Source: Lacibacter sp. H375
GTDB taxonomy: Bacteria; Bacteroidota; Bacteroidia; Chitinophagales; Chitinophagaceae
Direction: 5' to 3'
NCBI RefSeq assembly: GCF_037892425.1
Contig: NZ_JBBKTT010000001.1
Span: forward strand, 4,650,001 to 4,714,000
DNA: 64,000 nucleotides
Part shown: in pieces, positions 8,372-16,972 of the stretch
Layout of the letters: every line of letters starts with the position of its first letter
Position numbering within the stretch: the stretch's first letter is position 1
Notes under the pieces: generated by a model
What the model was told of the DNA's origin: nothing
The model's input: the letters and a program-made list of their open reading frames with translations, nothing else
Database searches by the model: none
Position numbers and translations under genes: made by a program

Positions 8372-9388
8372 ATGAACGACTCCACTCTTCAACAATTACT
8401 TCTGCAAACAGAAGTTGCCCCGCCGGAAATGGTTTGGGAGAAGATTGCTGTTGATCTTGATGAACTGGAAGCAGATAAACCATTGCAACAACAGGTGCTG
8501 CAATTGGAAGAGGAAGCCCCTTCATTTATTTGGGAACAATTACAACCTGCATTAGATGATCTCTCGATCCAACAAAAAATAAACTCCGTTGAAGAAATTG
8601 TTCCTGCAAGTGCATGGGAGCAAATTGAACTACAGTTGAACATTGAACAGAACGATGCATACATCGCTGCAACGTTGCAATCAACTGAAGTAACTCCTCC
8701 TGCAACTGCATGGAGCTTCATTGAACAATCATTGGAAGAAAGCGGAGCGAAAGTAATTTCAATCAATAGAAATTCTCCAAAACGTTTTTATCGCATGGCT
8801 GCAGCTGCAGCTGTTGTTGGTATTCTTGCATGGGGTGGTTACCGTTTGCTGAATAATAATTCAACTGACCCCACAGCGCCAATAAGTATAGCCGCAAACC
8901 CTGTGGATGATACTCCAGCTACAACTCCTTCAACTGTTTCACCTGATACAAATATTACAACTGCTGAAGAACCTGCAGTTGCAACAACAAGCCGTAAGCA
9001 GATCAAAGAACGCATCAAACAGAAATTAGCGTCTCCTGATGCATTGGCATATACCGAAACCCCTGATCACAGTCTTGAAAATAATGTTGCTTACCAGGGC
9101 ATACATCATAAACAAGCTGAAACAAAAAAGGAGACAAGTGGTTTTTCTGAAAGTCAATACTTCATGGTGTTGAATGATAATGGTGAGTTGGTTCGTGTGT
9201 CGAAAAAGATCAGTAACCTTAAATGTGCAGGTACAGCAACTGTTGATGCAGCTACAGCTTTTCAATCGAAAGATTGTAATGAACAGATCAAAGTATGGCG
9301 TGAAAAAATGGCGATGGCTGCTGCTATCTCTGCTTCTGCCGGCGATATTGATCTGAATGCATTAATCAACAGTACGGATCAGCAATAA
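8372..9388 (+). CDS. Putative anti-sigma factor with four tandem Trp repeats
   Basis: A 338-residue single-pass membrane protein. The N-terminal 121 residues consist of four repeats of about 30 residues with the pattern E-x-x-P-x-x-x-W-x-x-I/L-E (Trp at 22, 54, 82 and 114). A transmembrane helix follows at about 142-163 (AAAAAVVGILAWGGYRLL), then a Thr/Pro/Ala-rich stretch and a periplasmic-type domain ending in DIDLNALINSTDQQ. Position directly after an ECF sigma gene and the cytoplasmic-repeat/TM/periplasmic order suggest a membrane anti-sigma factor (inference); the zinc-type HxxxCxxC motif is absent. The repeats may be the sigma-binding part. No family name recognised. Confidence 0.75.
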   Translation: MNDSTLQQLLLQTEVAPPEMVWEKIAVDLDELEADKPLQQQVLQLEEEAPSFIWEQLQPALDDLSIQQKINSVEEIVPASAWEQIELQLNIEQNDAYIAATLQSTEVTPPATAWSFIEQSLEESGAKVISINRNSPKRFYRMAAAAAVVGILAWGGYRLLNNNSTDPTAPISIAANPVDDTPATTPSTVSPDTNITTAEEPAVATTSRKQIKERIKQKLASPDALAYTETPDHSLENNVAYQGIHHKQAETKKETSGFSESQYFMVLNDNGELVRVSKKISNLKCAGTATVDAATAFQSKDCNEQIKVWREKMAMAAAISASAGDIDLNALINSTDQQ

Positions 9389-9390
9389 AC

Positions 9391-9831
9391 ATGTATCAAG
9401 CTTTCATGTCACGCATCAAACTAACTTTACCGGAACAGTTTACGTTCACCGCCACTATTCCCATTCGAATTACCGATCTCAACTATGGCAACCATGTTGG
9501 TAATGATGCGGTACTTTCCATTATACACGAAGCAAGAATGCAGTTCCTCTCCCATCATGGATTTGCGGAACTGAATTGTGGCGGTGTTGGTTTAATTATG
9601 AGTGATGTGGGAATTGAATTCAAAAACGAAATCTTCTACGGTGATATTTTATCGGTGAATATTGCTGCTGTAAATTTTACGTCCGTTGGCTTCGATCTCT
9701 ACTACCAAATTCTGAATAAAGAAAAACTGATAACTGCACTTGCAAAAACCGGGATGGTTTGTTACGATTACGATAAGAAAAAGATTGCACATGTGCCTGT
9801 TGAAGTCAGGGAGAAATTGGGGAATAGTTAA
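9391..9831 (+). CDS. Acyl-CoA thioesterase (4HBT hotdog family)
   Basis: A 146-residue single-hotdog protein. The segment ITDLNYGNHVGNDAVLSIIHEA is typical of 4-hydroxybenzoyl-CoA thioesterase-like enzymes, with Asp in the active-site strand and the long helix after it. The central strands (GIEFKNEIFYGDILSVNI) and C-terminal strands fit the fold. It probably hydrolyses an acyl-CoA; the substrate is unknown. It begins 2 bp after the stop of the anti-sigma-like gene, so it shares the transcript; ATG 9406 (MSRIKLTL) is an equally plausible start. Confidence 0.85.
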   Translation: MYQAFMSRIKLTLPEQFTFTATIPIRITDLNYGNHVGNDAVLSIIHEARMQFLSHHGFAELNCGGVGLIMSDVGIEFKNEIFYGDILSVNIAAVNFTSVGFDLYYQILNKEKLITALAKTGMVCYDYDKKKIAHVPVEVREKLGNS

Positions 9832-9863
9832 TAAGCAACAGGCAAAAACGAAGCTTCACAGTT

Positions 9864-10691
9864 TTACTTCATCAACTTTATTTCATTGAGCAGCAAAGCA
9901 GCATAGTTACTGTTTAATTGCACCAGCTCATTATACTTCTGCACAGCATCCTGCTTTTTATTTTGCTTTACATGGCAAAGTCCGATGTAGTAGATAGTCG
10001 TTTCAAAACCTGGCTTCAGTGTATTAGCTTTATTAAGATGACCCATTGCTTCTTCGTACTTGTTCAATGAAAAAAGTGAGAAGCCTAATTCAGAATATGA
10101 AAGATAATTCTGCTCTTCAAAGCCGATTGCTTTCTGCAGGTAAGGAACAGCTTCACTGAATTTTCCAAGATCGTTATAACACCAGCCAATGCGGTAATGA
10201 ATTTTCTTTTCAGTGCTATCTAATGAAAGTGCTTTCAGAAAATCTGCCAATGCAGCAGCGGTATTCTTCTTTGCATCTTTATACAAATCGCCTCTTGCAA
10301 TGTAAACCTTCTCGTAATTGGCATTGAGCTTTATTACCTGGTTAAAATCAACCAACGCTTCTTCTACCCTGCCTAATTTGTACTTCGCAAATCCAACTTC
10401 ATAGAGTGAACGAAAACCCGTTGGTTCTAATTTTACAGCCTGTTGAAGAATTGGTAAAGCAATATTATATTGTCCCAGCTCATTGTAACACCAGCCCAAC
10501 TCATAATGAGCAGCTGCTAAGGATGGCTTTTGTTCAATTGCTTTTTTGAAAAGTGGAATGGCCTCTGTGCATTTTCCATCACGACGAAGCTGACGACCGG
10601 CCTGGTAATTCTCCTCGGCATTATCTGCCTGTGCAGAAGCCGCCATGAAGCCAACTAAAGTAATGATGAGTATAAAGAGTTTCCTGCACAT
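9864..10691 (-). CDS. Secreted TPR-repeat protein
   Basis: A 275-residue protein with a signal peptide (MCRKLFILIITLVGFMAASAQ) followed by consecutive tetratricopeptide repeats of 34 residues, e.g. AAAHYELGWCYNELGQYNIALP and KIHYRIGWCYNDLGKFSEAVP, covering nearly the whole chain. TPR solenoids are protein-binding scaffolds; it is presumably periplasmic. ATG 10691 is preferred over the in-frame TTG at 10706. It lies 48 bp downstream of aroE on the same strand and may be the third gene of the comA-like/aroE unit. The specific partner is unknown. Confidence 0.88.
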   Translation of the reverse strand: MCRKLFILIITLVGFMAASAQADNAEENYQAGRQLRRDGKCTEAIPLFKKAIEQKPSLAAAHYELGWCYNELGQYNIALPILQQAVKLEPTGFRSLYEVGFAKYKLGRVEEALVDFNQVIKLNANYEKVYIARGDLYKDAKKNTAAALADFLKALSLDSTEKKIHYRIGWCYNDLGKFSEAVPYLQKAIGFEEQNYLSYSELGFSLFSLNKYEEAMGHLNKANTLKPGFETTIYYIGLCHVKQNKKQDAVQKYNELVQLNSNYAALLLNEIKLMK

Positions 10692-10739
10692 TGGTTCTGT
10701 ATTCAATCACAATAATAACGGAAGCAGCCGAAAGATCGA

Positions 10740-11471
10740 TCAACTGTTCCAGATCTTCCAGCTTTCTTCGGCCTGTATCACCAACATATCTCCCCCGTTT
10801 TTGATCGTTGCTCCACGCTCTTCGGCTGATTGCAGAAAAGCTGTTTTTGCAGGGTTGTAAACCAGATCGTAACAGAGATGATGATTGGTAATGTATTGAT
10901 ACGGTAATGATGGTTTATCATGCACATTCGGTTGCATACCAAGGGGTGTAGTGTTGATAACTAACTGGTATTGCTGCATAACTGCTTCATCAAGGTCTTC
11001 GTAACGGAACATATCATCAGCATTCTTTCGGGAAACATACTTGTAACCGATACCGAGTTGCTTCAATACCCATACTACTGCTTTAGCTGCACCACCTGTT
11101 CCCAACACCAATGCCTGTTGATGATGTGGTCGTAAGAACGGTTCAATTGATTGTCTGAAACCCAGCACATCAGTATTATAACCGGTGAGTTCCCCATCTT
11201 TTATTTTGATACAATTACAGGCACCAATCTCCTTCACTGCTGCTGATTGATGATGCAGAAAAGGCAATACCTCTTCTTTGTATGGAATGGTGACATTGAT
11301 ACCTTCCAGTCCGACCACATCCTTCAACAACTGTGAAAACTGATCTATCGAAGAGATGGGATACAATTCATAATTGCAATTGCTGATTCCTTCTTCTGCA
11401 AACTTCTCCGTGAAATATTTTTTTGAAAACGAATGACTCAACGGGTATCCTATCAAACCAAACTGACGCAT
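10740..11471 (-). CDS. aroE: Shikimate dehydrogenase
   Basis: NADPH-dependent reduction of 3-dehydroshikimate to shikimate, the fourth step of aromatic amino acid synthesis; cytosolic. At 243 residues it is slightly short of the usual ~270. It keeps the shikimate-binding GYPLSHSFSKKYF (residues 8-20), the catalytic-lysine segment NVTIPYKEEVLPFL (Lys65), the Rossmann GTGGAAKAVVW motif and the late NTTPLGMQP segment. Its ATG overlaps the stop codon of the upstream comA-like gene by one base (TAATG), indicating translational coupling. Confidence 0.96.
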   Translation of the reverse strand: MRQFGLIGYPLSHSFSKKYFTEKFAEEGISNCNYELYPISSIDQFSQLLKDVVGLEGINVTIPYKEEVLPFLHHQSAAVKEIGACNCIKIKDGELTGYNTDVLGFRQSIEPFLRPHHQQALVLGTGGAAKAVVWVLKQLGIGYKYVSRKNADDMFRYEDLDEAVMQQYQLVINTTPLGMQPNVHDKPSLPYQYITNHHLCYDLVYNPAKTAFLQSAEERGATIKNGGDMLVIQAEESWKIWNS

Positions 11472-12247
11472 TATGCTTTCTGTTTATCGAGGAACATATG
11501 GAAGGTGTCACCACGTAAACCTAGTCTCATTGTTTCAAGAGGAATTACTTCTGACGGAGCAATATTCCCCAGGTTCACATTATGACCAACCAATTCAATA
11601 AAGTACAATTGTTGTGCTTTTTGGGGCGCTTCCCAAATAATCTTTTCTTCGGGTATCTGTGTAAGAATTTCCTGCACCAGCCCTTCACGCACTTCACCGC
11701 TGCCACGATAGATACCCACATTACCTGCTTCACGTGCTTCCGCAATTACATAAGTAGAACCGGCTTCCAGTTCGGCTCGCATCAGTTCAATCCATTTATA
11801 AGGTGGAATGATGTGAGCTGCATCTTTACTACCCACTTCGCTCAACACAGTTCCGTGCTTGGTGAGTTTTTCAATATAACCGCATTTTTCTGCGTGTGGA
11901 ATTTCAATGGAGCCATCACTCACTTCCATGTATGTAACGCCATATTCTTTACAAACACTGATATAATCGTCAAACTGGTTACGGATCAGGAAAGCTTCAA
12001 ATAAAGTACCACCAAAGTAAACGGGTATATTATGTGAGGCGTAAACATCAAGCTTTGCACGCAGGTTAGGTGTAACGAATGAGGTGCCAAAACCAAGTTT
12101 CACAATATCTACATGTGGCTCAGCAATACTCATAAAGTTCTTAGCTTCTTCAACACTCAGCCCCTTATCCATCACCATAGTAATGCCGTGGTTGCGGGGT
12201 TTCTTATTACGCTCAGGAATCTGTGTAAGGTTAAAATTCATCGACAT
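11471..12247 (-). CDS. comA: Phosphosulfolactate synthase-like protein (ComA family)
   Basis: A TIM-barrel enzyme family in which the archetype adds sulfite to phosphoenolpyruvate to form 2-phospho-3-sulfolactate, the first step of coenzyme M synthesis in methanogens. The ~258-residue chain shows VDIVKLGFGTS, VYFGGTLFEAFLI, YMEVSDGSIEIP, LSEVGSKD, VIAEAREAG and GLRGDTFHMF, which I recognise as ComA-family segments. The exact substrate in Bacteroidota is not shown by sequence; a role in sulfolactate or sulfonate metabolism is inference. ATG 12247 (or 12241, two codons on) is chosen because the promoter box at 12266-12273 lies inside the longer ORF that runs to 12295. It is translationally coupled to aroE. 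No comB or comC is in the window. Confidence 0.85.
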   Translation of the reverse strand: MSMNFNLTQIPERNKKPRNHGITMVMDKGLSVEEAKNFMSIAEPHVDIVKLGFGTSFVTPNLRAKLDVYASHNIPVYFGGTLFEAFLIRNQFDDYISVCKEYGVTYMEVSDGSIEIPHAEKCGYIEKLTKHGTVLSEVGSKDAAHIIPPYKWIELMRAELEAGSTYVIAEAREAGNVGIYRGSGEVREGLVQEILTQIPEEKIIWEAPQKAQQLYFIELVGHNVNLGNIAPSEVIPLETMRLGLRGDTFHMFLDKQKA

Positions 12248-12265
12248 ACTTTTTTTGATCGACGG

Positions 12266-12273
12266 CAAAAATA
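12266..12273 (-). promoter_or_regulatory. Promoter -7 box (TATTTTTG) of comA-aroE
   Basis: On the minus strand TATTTTTG matches TAnnTTTG exactly, with a TTG 19 bp upstream in the -33 position. Transcription would begin about 12262, leaving a leader of about 15 nt before ATG 12247. Confidence 0.65.
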
Positions 12274-12334
12274 GGGAAGCAGCAGCAACCTGCAATTACA
12301 GATTTACTGACAGTGGTCAAGTCAATGATTGACT

Positions 12335-13756
12335 TTAAATTGAACGGGAACGTTTGTAACGGGCAATTATGTCTACAACCTGTGGATGTTGCATCAGTTT
12401 AGGTTGTATTTCGATGAGTTTTTTAATAAGCTTCGGAGACTTGGCCATGGCATATTCGAGCTGTGTGATCGCTTGCTTGGTTTTGCCCTGTGCAAAGAAT
12501 ATAGCTGCCCGGTAAAAGATAAATACCGGTTTGCTGCCGGTTGCTTCGTAAGCAGCAAGGGCATACTCATCGGCTGTATCAAGCAGATCAGCTTTGAGCA
12601 TGCATTCAAGTATGGCGCTCCAGCCTTTTACATTTTTTGGTCTTGATTTGATGACATTGGCATAATGCTCAATGGCGGTTTTATATTCTCCTATTTCAAC
12701 CAACGCCATACCCATTGCAAGATTATACTCGGGTTGAGTACGATGGATACGTAATGCCTGTTGCAATTGTTTGATGCCGCTTTCGTATTGGGCTTCGTTA
12801 ATGTAAGTGCAGGCAATTTTATAGTAAAGCTTACTATCCTCAGGATTCATGTGTGAAGCCTTGCGGTAGTGGAACCTTGCCTGTGCGTATTGGCCCATAC
12901 GGTCGTAGCAATAACCAATTGCTTCATGAATCACTTCTTCAGGCCTGCTGAGTTCAAGTACTTTCTCCAGCATTTCAATGGCATCCTTGTATTTGCGCAG
13001 GCGGATATATGCATCGCCGATATTGCGATAAGCATAATCGAACTTCTCATCAATGGTGATACAATACATGTATGCATCAATGGATTTCTCGTATAATTTC
13101 AATCCTTGGTAAGCAGCGCCGAGGTTAAACCAAGCCAGCTCACTATAAGGATTGTCGTTGATGATATTTAGGTGAAGTTTGATGGATTCTTCATTTCGAC
13201 CGGTGAAATCAGTCCAGAAGCATATCTTATAAAGTGCTTCTTCATTGGTGGGCTCCTCTTCAAGGATCAATTTCAGGCAATCGAACACCTTTTCAAATTC
13301 CTCATAGTCGTCGTACACATCCGCAAGTTCAAATAAGAGTTCCAGTCGTTCTTCCCCGTTAAATAGGAGCAAGCCCTCTTCAAGTAACTCTACAGCCTTC
13401 TCTTGCTGATCCAATGCCAGGTAAGCATCGGTGCGAAGAATAAAGAGGTTGATGTCATTATGATCTAGCAGTTCAGCCTGGTCAAGTACTTCAAGAGCTG
13501 CCTTGTATTGGCGGGTAGCCAGAAGTAAATCAGCTTTTTTCACCAGCAGCACCGAAGAATAAGGATAGATCTCAATGCCGAGTTCGGCTGCCTGTAATGC
13601 TTGGGGATAGTCTTCCTTATCATCAAAATGATCCACTAGTTTTTCAAAACTTTCTTCTTCCAGGAATGATTGTGAACGCCCGTTTTTCAGATTCTCAAAA
13701 AGACGGAGCAATTCCCTGATCTCTTCTTTGTCGTTTCTGGAGGGGTTTTGTTTCAT
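12335..13756 (-). CDS. Cytoplasmic TPR-repeat protein
   Basis: A 473-residue protein made of about a dozen TPR-type helical pairs, e.g. AWFNLGAAYQGLKLYEKSIDAYMYCI, YAYRNIGDAYIRLRKYKDAIEML and EYNLAMGMALVEIGEYKTAIEHY. There is no signal peptide; the N-terminus is charged (MKQNPSRNDKEEIRELL). It probably acts as a protein-interaction scaffold in the cytosol, but the partner and pathway are not evident. It is monocistronic, upstream of and in the same orientation as comA-like/aroE, with a gap of about 87 bp that contains the comA promoter. A short AAGTCAA/TTGACTT hairpin (12319-12335) overlaps the stop codon. Confidence 0.9.
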   Translation of the reverse strand: MKQNPSRNDKEEIRELLRLFENLKNGRSQSFLEEESFEKLVDHFDDKEDYPQALQAAELGIEIYPYSSVLLVKKADLLLATRQYKAALEVLDQAELLDHNDINLFILRTDAYLALDQQEKAVELLEEGLLLFNGEERLELLFELADVYDDYEEFEKVFDCLKLILEEEPTNEEALYKICFWTDFTGRNEESIKLHLNIINDNPYSELAWFNLGAAYQGLKLYEKSIDAYMYCITIDEKFDYAYRNIGDAYIRLRKYKDAIEMLEKVLELSRPEEVIHEAIGYCYDRMGQYAQARFHYRKASHMNPEDSKLYYKIACTYINEAQYESGIKQLQQALRIHRTQPEYNLAMGMALVEIGEYKTAIEHYANVIKSRPKNVKGWSAILECMLKADLLDTADEYALAAYEATGSKPVFIFYRAAIFFAQGKTKQAITQLEYAMAKSPKLIKKLIEIQPKLMQHPQVVDIIARYKRSRSI

Positions 13757-13852
13757 GTAGTTGCGGGGTGGGTTACTGTAATTTACCTTCTATTTCATAA
13801 AATTTACACTAGCCATGTAACATTTAGTTATCAACACACGTTAATATAATTG

Positions 13853-13903
13853 TAATTTTGTGATAAGTGGCTTGACAGTTCCCTTTAATAATCTTTAAAT
13901 TTG
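13853..13903 (+). promoter_or_regulatory. Two tandem -7 boxes upstream of the 13911 gene
   Basis: TAATTTTG (13853-13860) and TAAATTTG (13896-13903) both match TAnnTTTG. The second has TTG 21 bp upstream (13872-13874) and ends only 7 bp before the ATG, so its transcript would be almost leaderless. Confidence 0.5.
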
Positions 13904-13910
13904 TAAGCAA

Positions 13911-14261
13911 ATGACAACCAAAACAACATATCGCCAAAACTTTCTGCGGAACAGTTTACTGATTATGAGCTGTTTTGCTGTTTTCTATTCTGCTTCTTCT
14001 GCCACATTTTACAGTGGTGGTGGAAAGAAAAAGGATAACAAATCAACGCTTACCTCGCTTAATCTGAAAAACAACCCGCTCAGCCTTCAAAACGGATTCC
14101 GTTTCAAAAGTGGCTTCAATTTCTCAACCAGCAATAACAACAACCTCACAATGAGAGGTAACAGCATTACCTTCCAGAAAGGAAATAACCTGTATGTGTT
14201 GCCGGTAAAACAGAAAGTGGTCTTCAGCAAGTTTAAAGCTCCGCAAAAGGAAATCAAATAA
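13911..14261 (+). CDS. Small secreted protein, unknown
   Basis: A 116-residue protein with an N-terminal membrane or signal segment (LLIMSCFAVFYSASSATF, about residues 17-34). A basic GGGKKKD patch follows, then an Asn/Ser-rich C-terminal half with alternating hydrophobic residues (GFRFKSGFNFST, NSITFQKGNNLYVLPV) that suggests beta-strands. It has its own promoter boxes and terminator, which supports a real gene. No family recognised; the composition is typical of lineage-specific Bacteroidota secreted proteins. Confidence 0.7.
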   Translation: MTTKTTYRQNFLRNSLLIMSCFAVFYSASSATFYSGGGKKKDNKSTLTSLNLKNNPLSLQNGFRFKSGFNFSTSNNNNLTMRGNSITFQKGNNLYVLPVKQKVVFSKFKAPQKEIK

Positions 14262-14264
14262 ATT

Positions 14265-14292
14265 AAAAACCCCGATGATGAATCGGGGTTTT
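14265..14292. terminator. Bidirectional terminator between convergent genes
   Basis: AACCCCGAT (14268-14276) pairs with ATCGGGGTT (14282-14290), loop of 5 nt, with A-rich left and T-rich right flanks. It serves the 13911 gene (+) and probably the 14302 gene (-). Confidence 0.9.
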
Positions 14293-14301
14293 CTTTTATC
14301 C

Positions 14302-14967
14302 TTAATTCTTCCGAATATCTTTGATCTCTTTATAGGTCATTTCACGATACCCTGTTTTTGGAGTGTCGAACATTGCAGCAGGCACCGGATCAAAACTCAC
14401 TTTATCTGCAATACAGGTTACTTTCATTTTACCTAACTCAGATTCATACTCCAATGGGAAGCCCGGCAGGTTCTTAAACTGTGCACCATAATCCTTATTC
14501 TGGAACACAAGATCAGTTGTGTAATAAACTCTGAACGTACTGCCATCTTTCAACTTGGCAATTGCCAATTTACAGTTGTAACCAAGGATCTTCTTTGTTT
14601 CAGACATATATTCGAACTGGATGCCGGCATATTTTCCATTACGGTCTTCGTAATCGTCTTTGGTCATGCGGATCAATATCTTCTGCTCGCCATATTCGTT
14701 CATCACCACTGCATTGCCTTGTCTTGAATCGTGCAGGGTGATTGTTTTTCCCAATACGCTCGATAACTCTGTGCGGGTATTGATACCCTTAAAATAGATC
14801 TTCTGTGTAGCACCATCTAACAGGTCTGCAGCTTTTGTTTCGTTGTTACCGGTATTCACTACAATATTGTAGGTTACAGTTCCCTCACCATACACCTGCT
14901 GAGCACGTAAAGCAGCGAATGGAGCCATCAACAATAAGAATAGAGCCGTTCCAAGTAAATTCTTCAT
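14302..14967 (-). CDS. Secreted GLPGLI/DUF4412-like protein
   Basis: A 221-residue protein with a clear signal peptide (MKNLLGTALFLLLMAPFAALRAQ); the start is taken there rather than at 15036. The mature part is beta-rich: GEGTVTYNIVV, a block on KGINTRTEL, an ILGYNCKLAIAKLKDG segment and VYYTTDLVF. This general plan (report of a cast from a metal- or GLPGLI-like lipocalin-type barrel) recalls the DUF4412/GLPGLI families common in Bacteroidota, by eye only. Role unknown. A TATCTTTA box lies at 14992-14999 on the minus strand. Confidence 0.75.
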   Translation of the reverse strand: MKNLLGTALFLLLMAPFAALRAQQVYGEGTVTYNIVVNTGNNETKAADLLDGATQKIYFKGINTRTELSSVLGKTITLHDSRQGNAVVMNEYGEQKILIRMTKDDYEDRNGKYAGIQFEYMSETKKILGYNCKLAIAKLKDGSTFRVYYTTDLVFQNKDYGAQFKNLPGFPLEYESELGKMKVTCIADKVSFDPVPAAMFDTPKTGYREMTYKEIKDIRKN

Positions 14968-15034
14968 TTTTTGTGTTTGTTCGATACAGGTTAAAGATAT
15001 AAAAATAGTATACCAAGTTGCACGTCTGGAAAAC

Positions 15035-15062
15035 AAAAAACCCCGACGCTTCGGCCGGGGTT
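15035..15062 (-). terminator. Terminator of yidC
   Basis: On the minus strand AACCCCG/CGGGGTT closes a GC-rich hairpin and is followed by TTTTTTGTTTT. It lies 19 bp past the yidC stop. Confidence 0.88.
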
Positions 15063-15080
15063 CTATAGCTTTTGTTAAGA

Positions 15081-16928
15081 TTATTTTTTGCCACCAGGCT
15101 TTTTCATATCCTGCACTTTCTGGTTGGTTTGCTGTATCTGCTCAAGTCGCTCCTGCCATTTCGATTTACTTACAGGTTTCTTCTTATTCTCCTGCAATTT
15201 GGCATGTATCTTCTCTTCATTGATAATAAACTTCTGGATCACAAACTGCAAGCCCAGTGTTACTATGTTTGATACAGTATAATACCATGTTAACGCCGAA
15301 GGAAGACTGTTAAAGATGAACAACAACATGATTGGAAAGAAATAGATCATGTACTTCATCACCGGGTTGTCCTGTGTTGGTGTCATCTGCATATTGTACA
15401 CAGAGATCAATAAACTCGTGATGGTTGCCGTAATAGTAAACAAGCTCACATGATCACCATAGAACGGTATGTTGAATGGTAATGTGGCAATCGTATCATA
15501 AGACGAAAGATCTTTCGCCCAGAGGAAGCTTTCCCCACGCAAACCAATATTGGCATTAAAGAAGCTGTACAATGCAAAGAAGATAGGAATCTGCAACAAT
15601 GCGGGAATACATCCACCTAATGGATTTACGCCGGCCTGACGGAACAATTTCATTTGCTCCATACTCATAGCCTGTTGATCACTGCCATGTTTCTTTTTCA
15701 ACTCATCAATTTCCGGACGCAACACTTTCATTTTTGCACCACTTAAATAACTTGAATAAGTAAGCGGAGAAATGATCAAACGAATAAAGAAGGTGAGCAA
15801 AAGAATTACAATACCCATGCTGGCGATATTCCTGTCGAAGAAATCGAACACAGGCATTACCACAAAACGGTTGATATACTTTACAAACGCAAAGATGCCG
15901 TAACCAAGCTGCACATGACTTTCGAGTTTATTACCAATTGCTTTGAGTGTATGAAAATCGTTCGGTCCATAATACAACTGCATTGGAACAGTTCCTTGTG
16001 ATGCACCTGCAAGATTAAAACGTAATACTGATTTCACATCCATCACCTTTTGCAATGAATCATCTTTTTCTTCAGGCACGGCCCAAGTTGATTCACCATA
16101 AGCAAATGTTGAACCTGCAATGATCGATGTATTAAAGAACTGTTGTTTTACACCAATCCATTTTGTTTTATCGCCAAACTTTTTTGTATCGCCTGTACCA
16201 GCCGCTTCAAAATCATAGTCACCTTCCTCGTTATAACCAAGATTACTTTGTCCTTTTTCATATTTGAGATCTTTCTCCTGTTGCTTGGCGGTGATATCCC
16301 AGTTAAGATTAAGAATGCCTTGTGTTAAGAGTTTATCAGCGCCATTCAATTTCACATTCCAATCAATGAGGTAATTGTTATTCTTAATTGTATAAACGTG
16401 TTCAATTGATTTTCCTGCAGAGTCAGCTACACGAAACGTGATGGTTTGCCCATCAGCAGTTTTAGTGATACCTGCATTTGTAAAGTTCAATTGAGAAGTG
16501 AGCGCTGCTTTGTTATCGCCGGTATTCACAGAATAGATCAATTGGTGAGCTTCGCCACCCAATACCACCTGTTTACCATCGTAACGTTTGAAGTTCTTTA
16601 ATTCAACTGTTTTAGGATAACCGCCTTTGTTGGTAAAGCTCACCTTCATCAATTCATTTTCTACAACTGTCAGTTGCTCTGAAAGTGCTGGTTGAAATTC
16701 ACCCGCTGCCTGGGCAGTTTGTGCAGAATCAAATTTCGATGTCGCCGTTTTCAGGGTAGTTGTATCAACCAACTTGCGCTTAGCTGCTTCCACTTTCGCT
16801 AAAGAATCAGCTGTTTTTTGTTTTTCGGCTTCAAGGGCACCTTGCTGACGTTGGGTAAAGAAGATATAACCAAACAACAGCACCATCATCGCAGCAAAGC
16901 CAATAATCGTATTCCGGTCAAAATTCAT
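15081..16928 (-). CDS. yidC: Membrane protein insertase YidC
   Basis: Inner-membrane insertase of the Oxa1/YidC/Alb3 family, which inserts and folds membrane proteins with or without SecYEG. The 615-residue Gram-negative form has an N-terminal TM anchor (TIIGFAAMMVLLFGYIFF), a large periplasmic beta-supersandwich domain (about 60-345), and the conserved core: MGIVILLLTFFIRLIISPLTY with the hydrophilic-groove Arg, a cytoplasmic hairpin (LRPEIDELKKKHGSD), GGCIPALLQIPIFFALYSFF and later helices, then a basic C-terminal tail. The start at 16928 (MNFDRN) is fixed by the promoter box at 16951-16958 lying inside the longer ORF. Confidence 0.97.
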   Translation of the reverse strand: MNFDRNTIIGFAAMMVLLFGYIFFTQRQQGALEAEKQKTADSLAKVEAAKRKLVDTTTLKTATSKFDSAQTAQAAGEFQPALSEQLTVVENELMKVSFTNKGGYPKTVELKNFKRYDGKQVVLGGEAHQLIYSVNTGDNKAALTSQLNFTNAGITKTADGQTITFRVADSAGKSIEHVYTIKNNNYLIDWNVKLNGADKLLTQGILNLNWDITAKQQEKDLKYEKGQSNLGYNEEGDYDFEAAGTGDTKKFGDKTKWIGVKQQFFNTSIIAGSTFAYGESTWAVPEEKDDSLQKVMDVKSVLRFNLAGASQGTVPMQLYYGPNDFHTLKAIGNKLESHVQLGYGIFAFVKYINRFVVMPVFDFFDRNIASMGIVILLLTFFIRLIISPLTYSSYLSGAKMKVLRPEIDELKKKHGSDQQAMSMEQMKLFRQAGVNPLGGCIPALLQIPIFFALYSFFNANIGLRGESFLWAKDLSSYDTIATLPFNIPFYGDHVSLFTITATITSLLISVYNMQMTPTQDNPVMKYMIYFFPIMLLFIFNSLPSALTWYYTVSNIVTLGLQFVIQKFIINEEKIHAKLQENKKKPVSKSKWQERLEQIQQTNQKVQDMKKPGGKK

Positions 16929-16950
16929 CTGAGTATTTATTTTGGAGCGG

Positions 16951-16958
16951 CAAAGGTA
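16951..16958 (-). promoter_or_regulatory. Promoter -7 box (TACCTTTG) of yidC
   Basis: Exact TAnnTTTG match on the minus strand, 22 bp before ATG 16928, followed by CCGC as at other boxes here. No convincing -33 element was identified. Confidence 0.6.
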
Positions 16959-16972
16959 GGCATTTGAGGGCA

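Noticed and set aside
12319-12335. AAGTCAA-TGA-TTGACTT hairpin as a terminator of the TPR gene
   Set aside because: The 7-bp AT-rich stem is weak and is not followed by a T-tract on the minus strand.
14885-15094. Minus-strand 69-codon ORF across the yidC terminator
   Set aside because: It contains the terminator and the upstream part of the GLPGLI-like gene; no export signal or family features.
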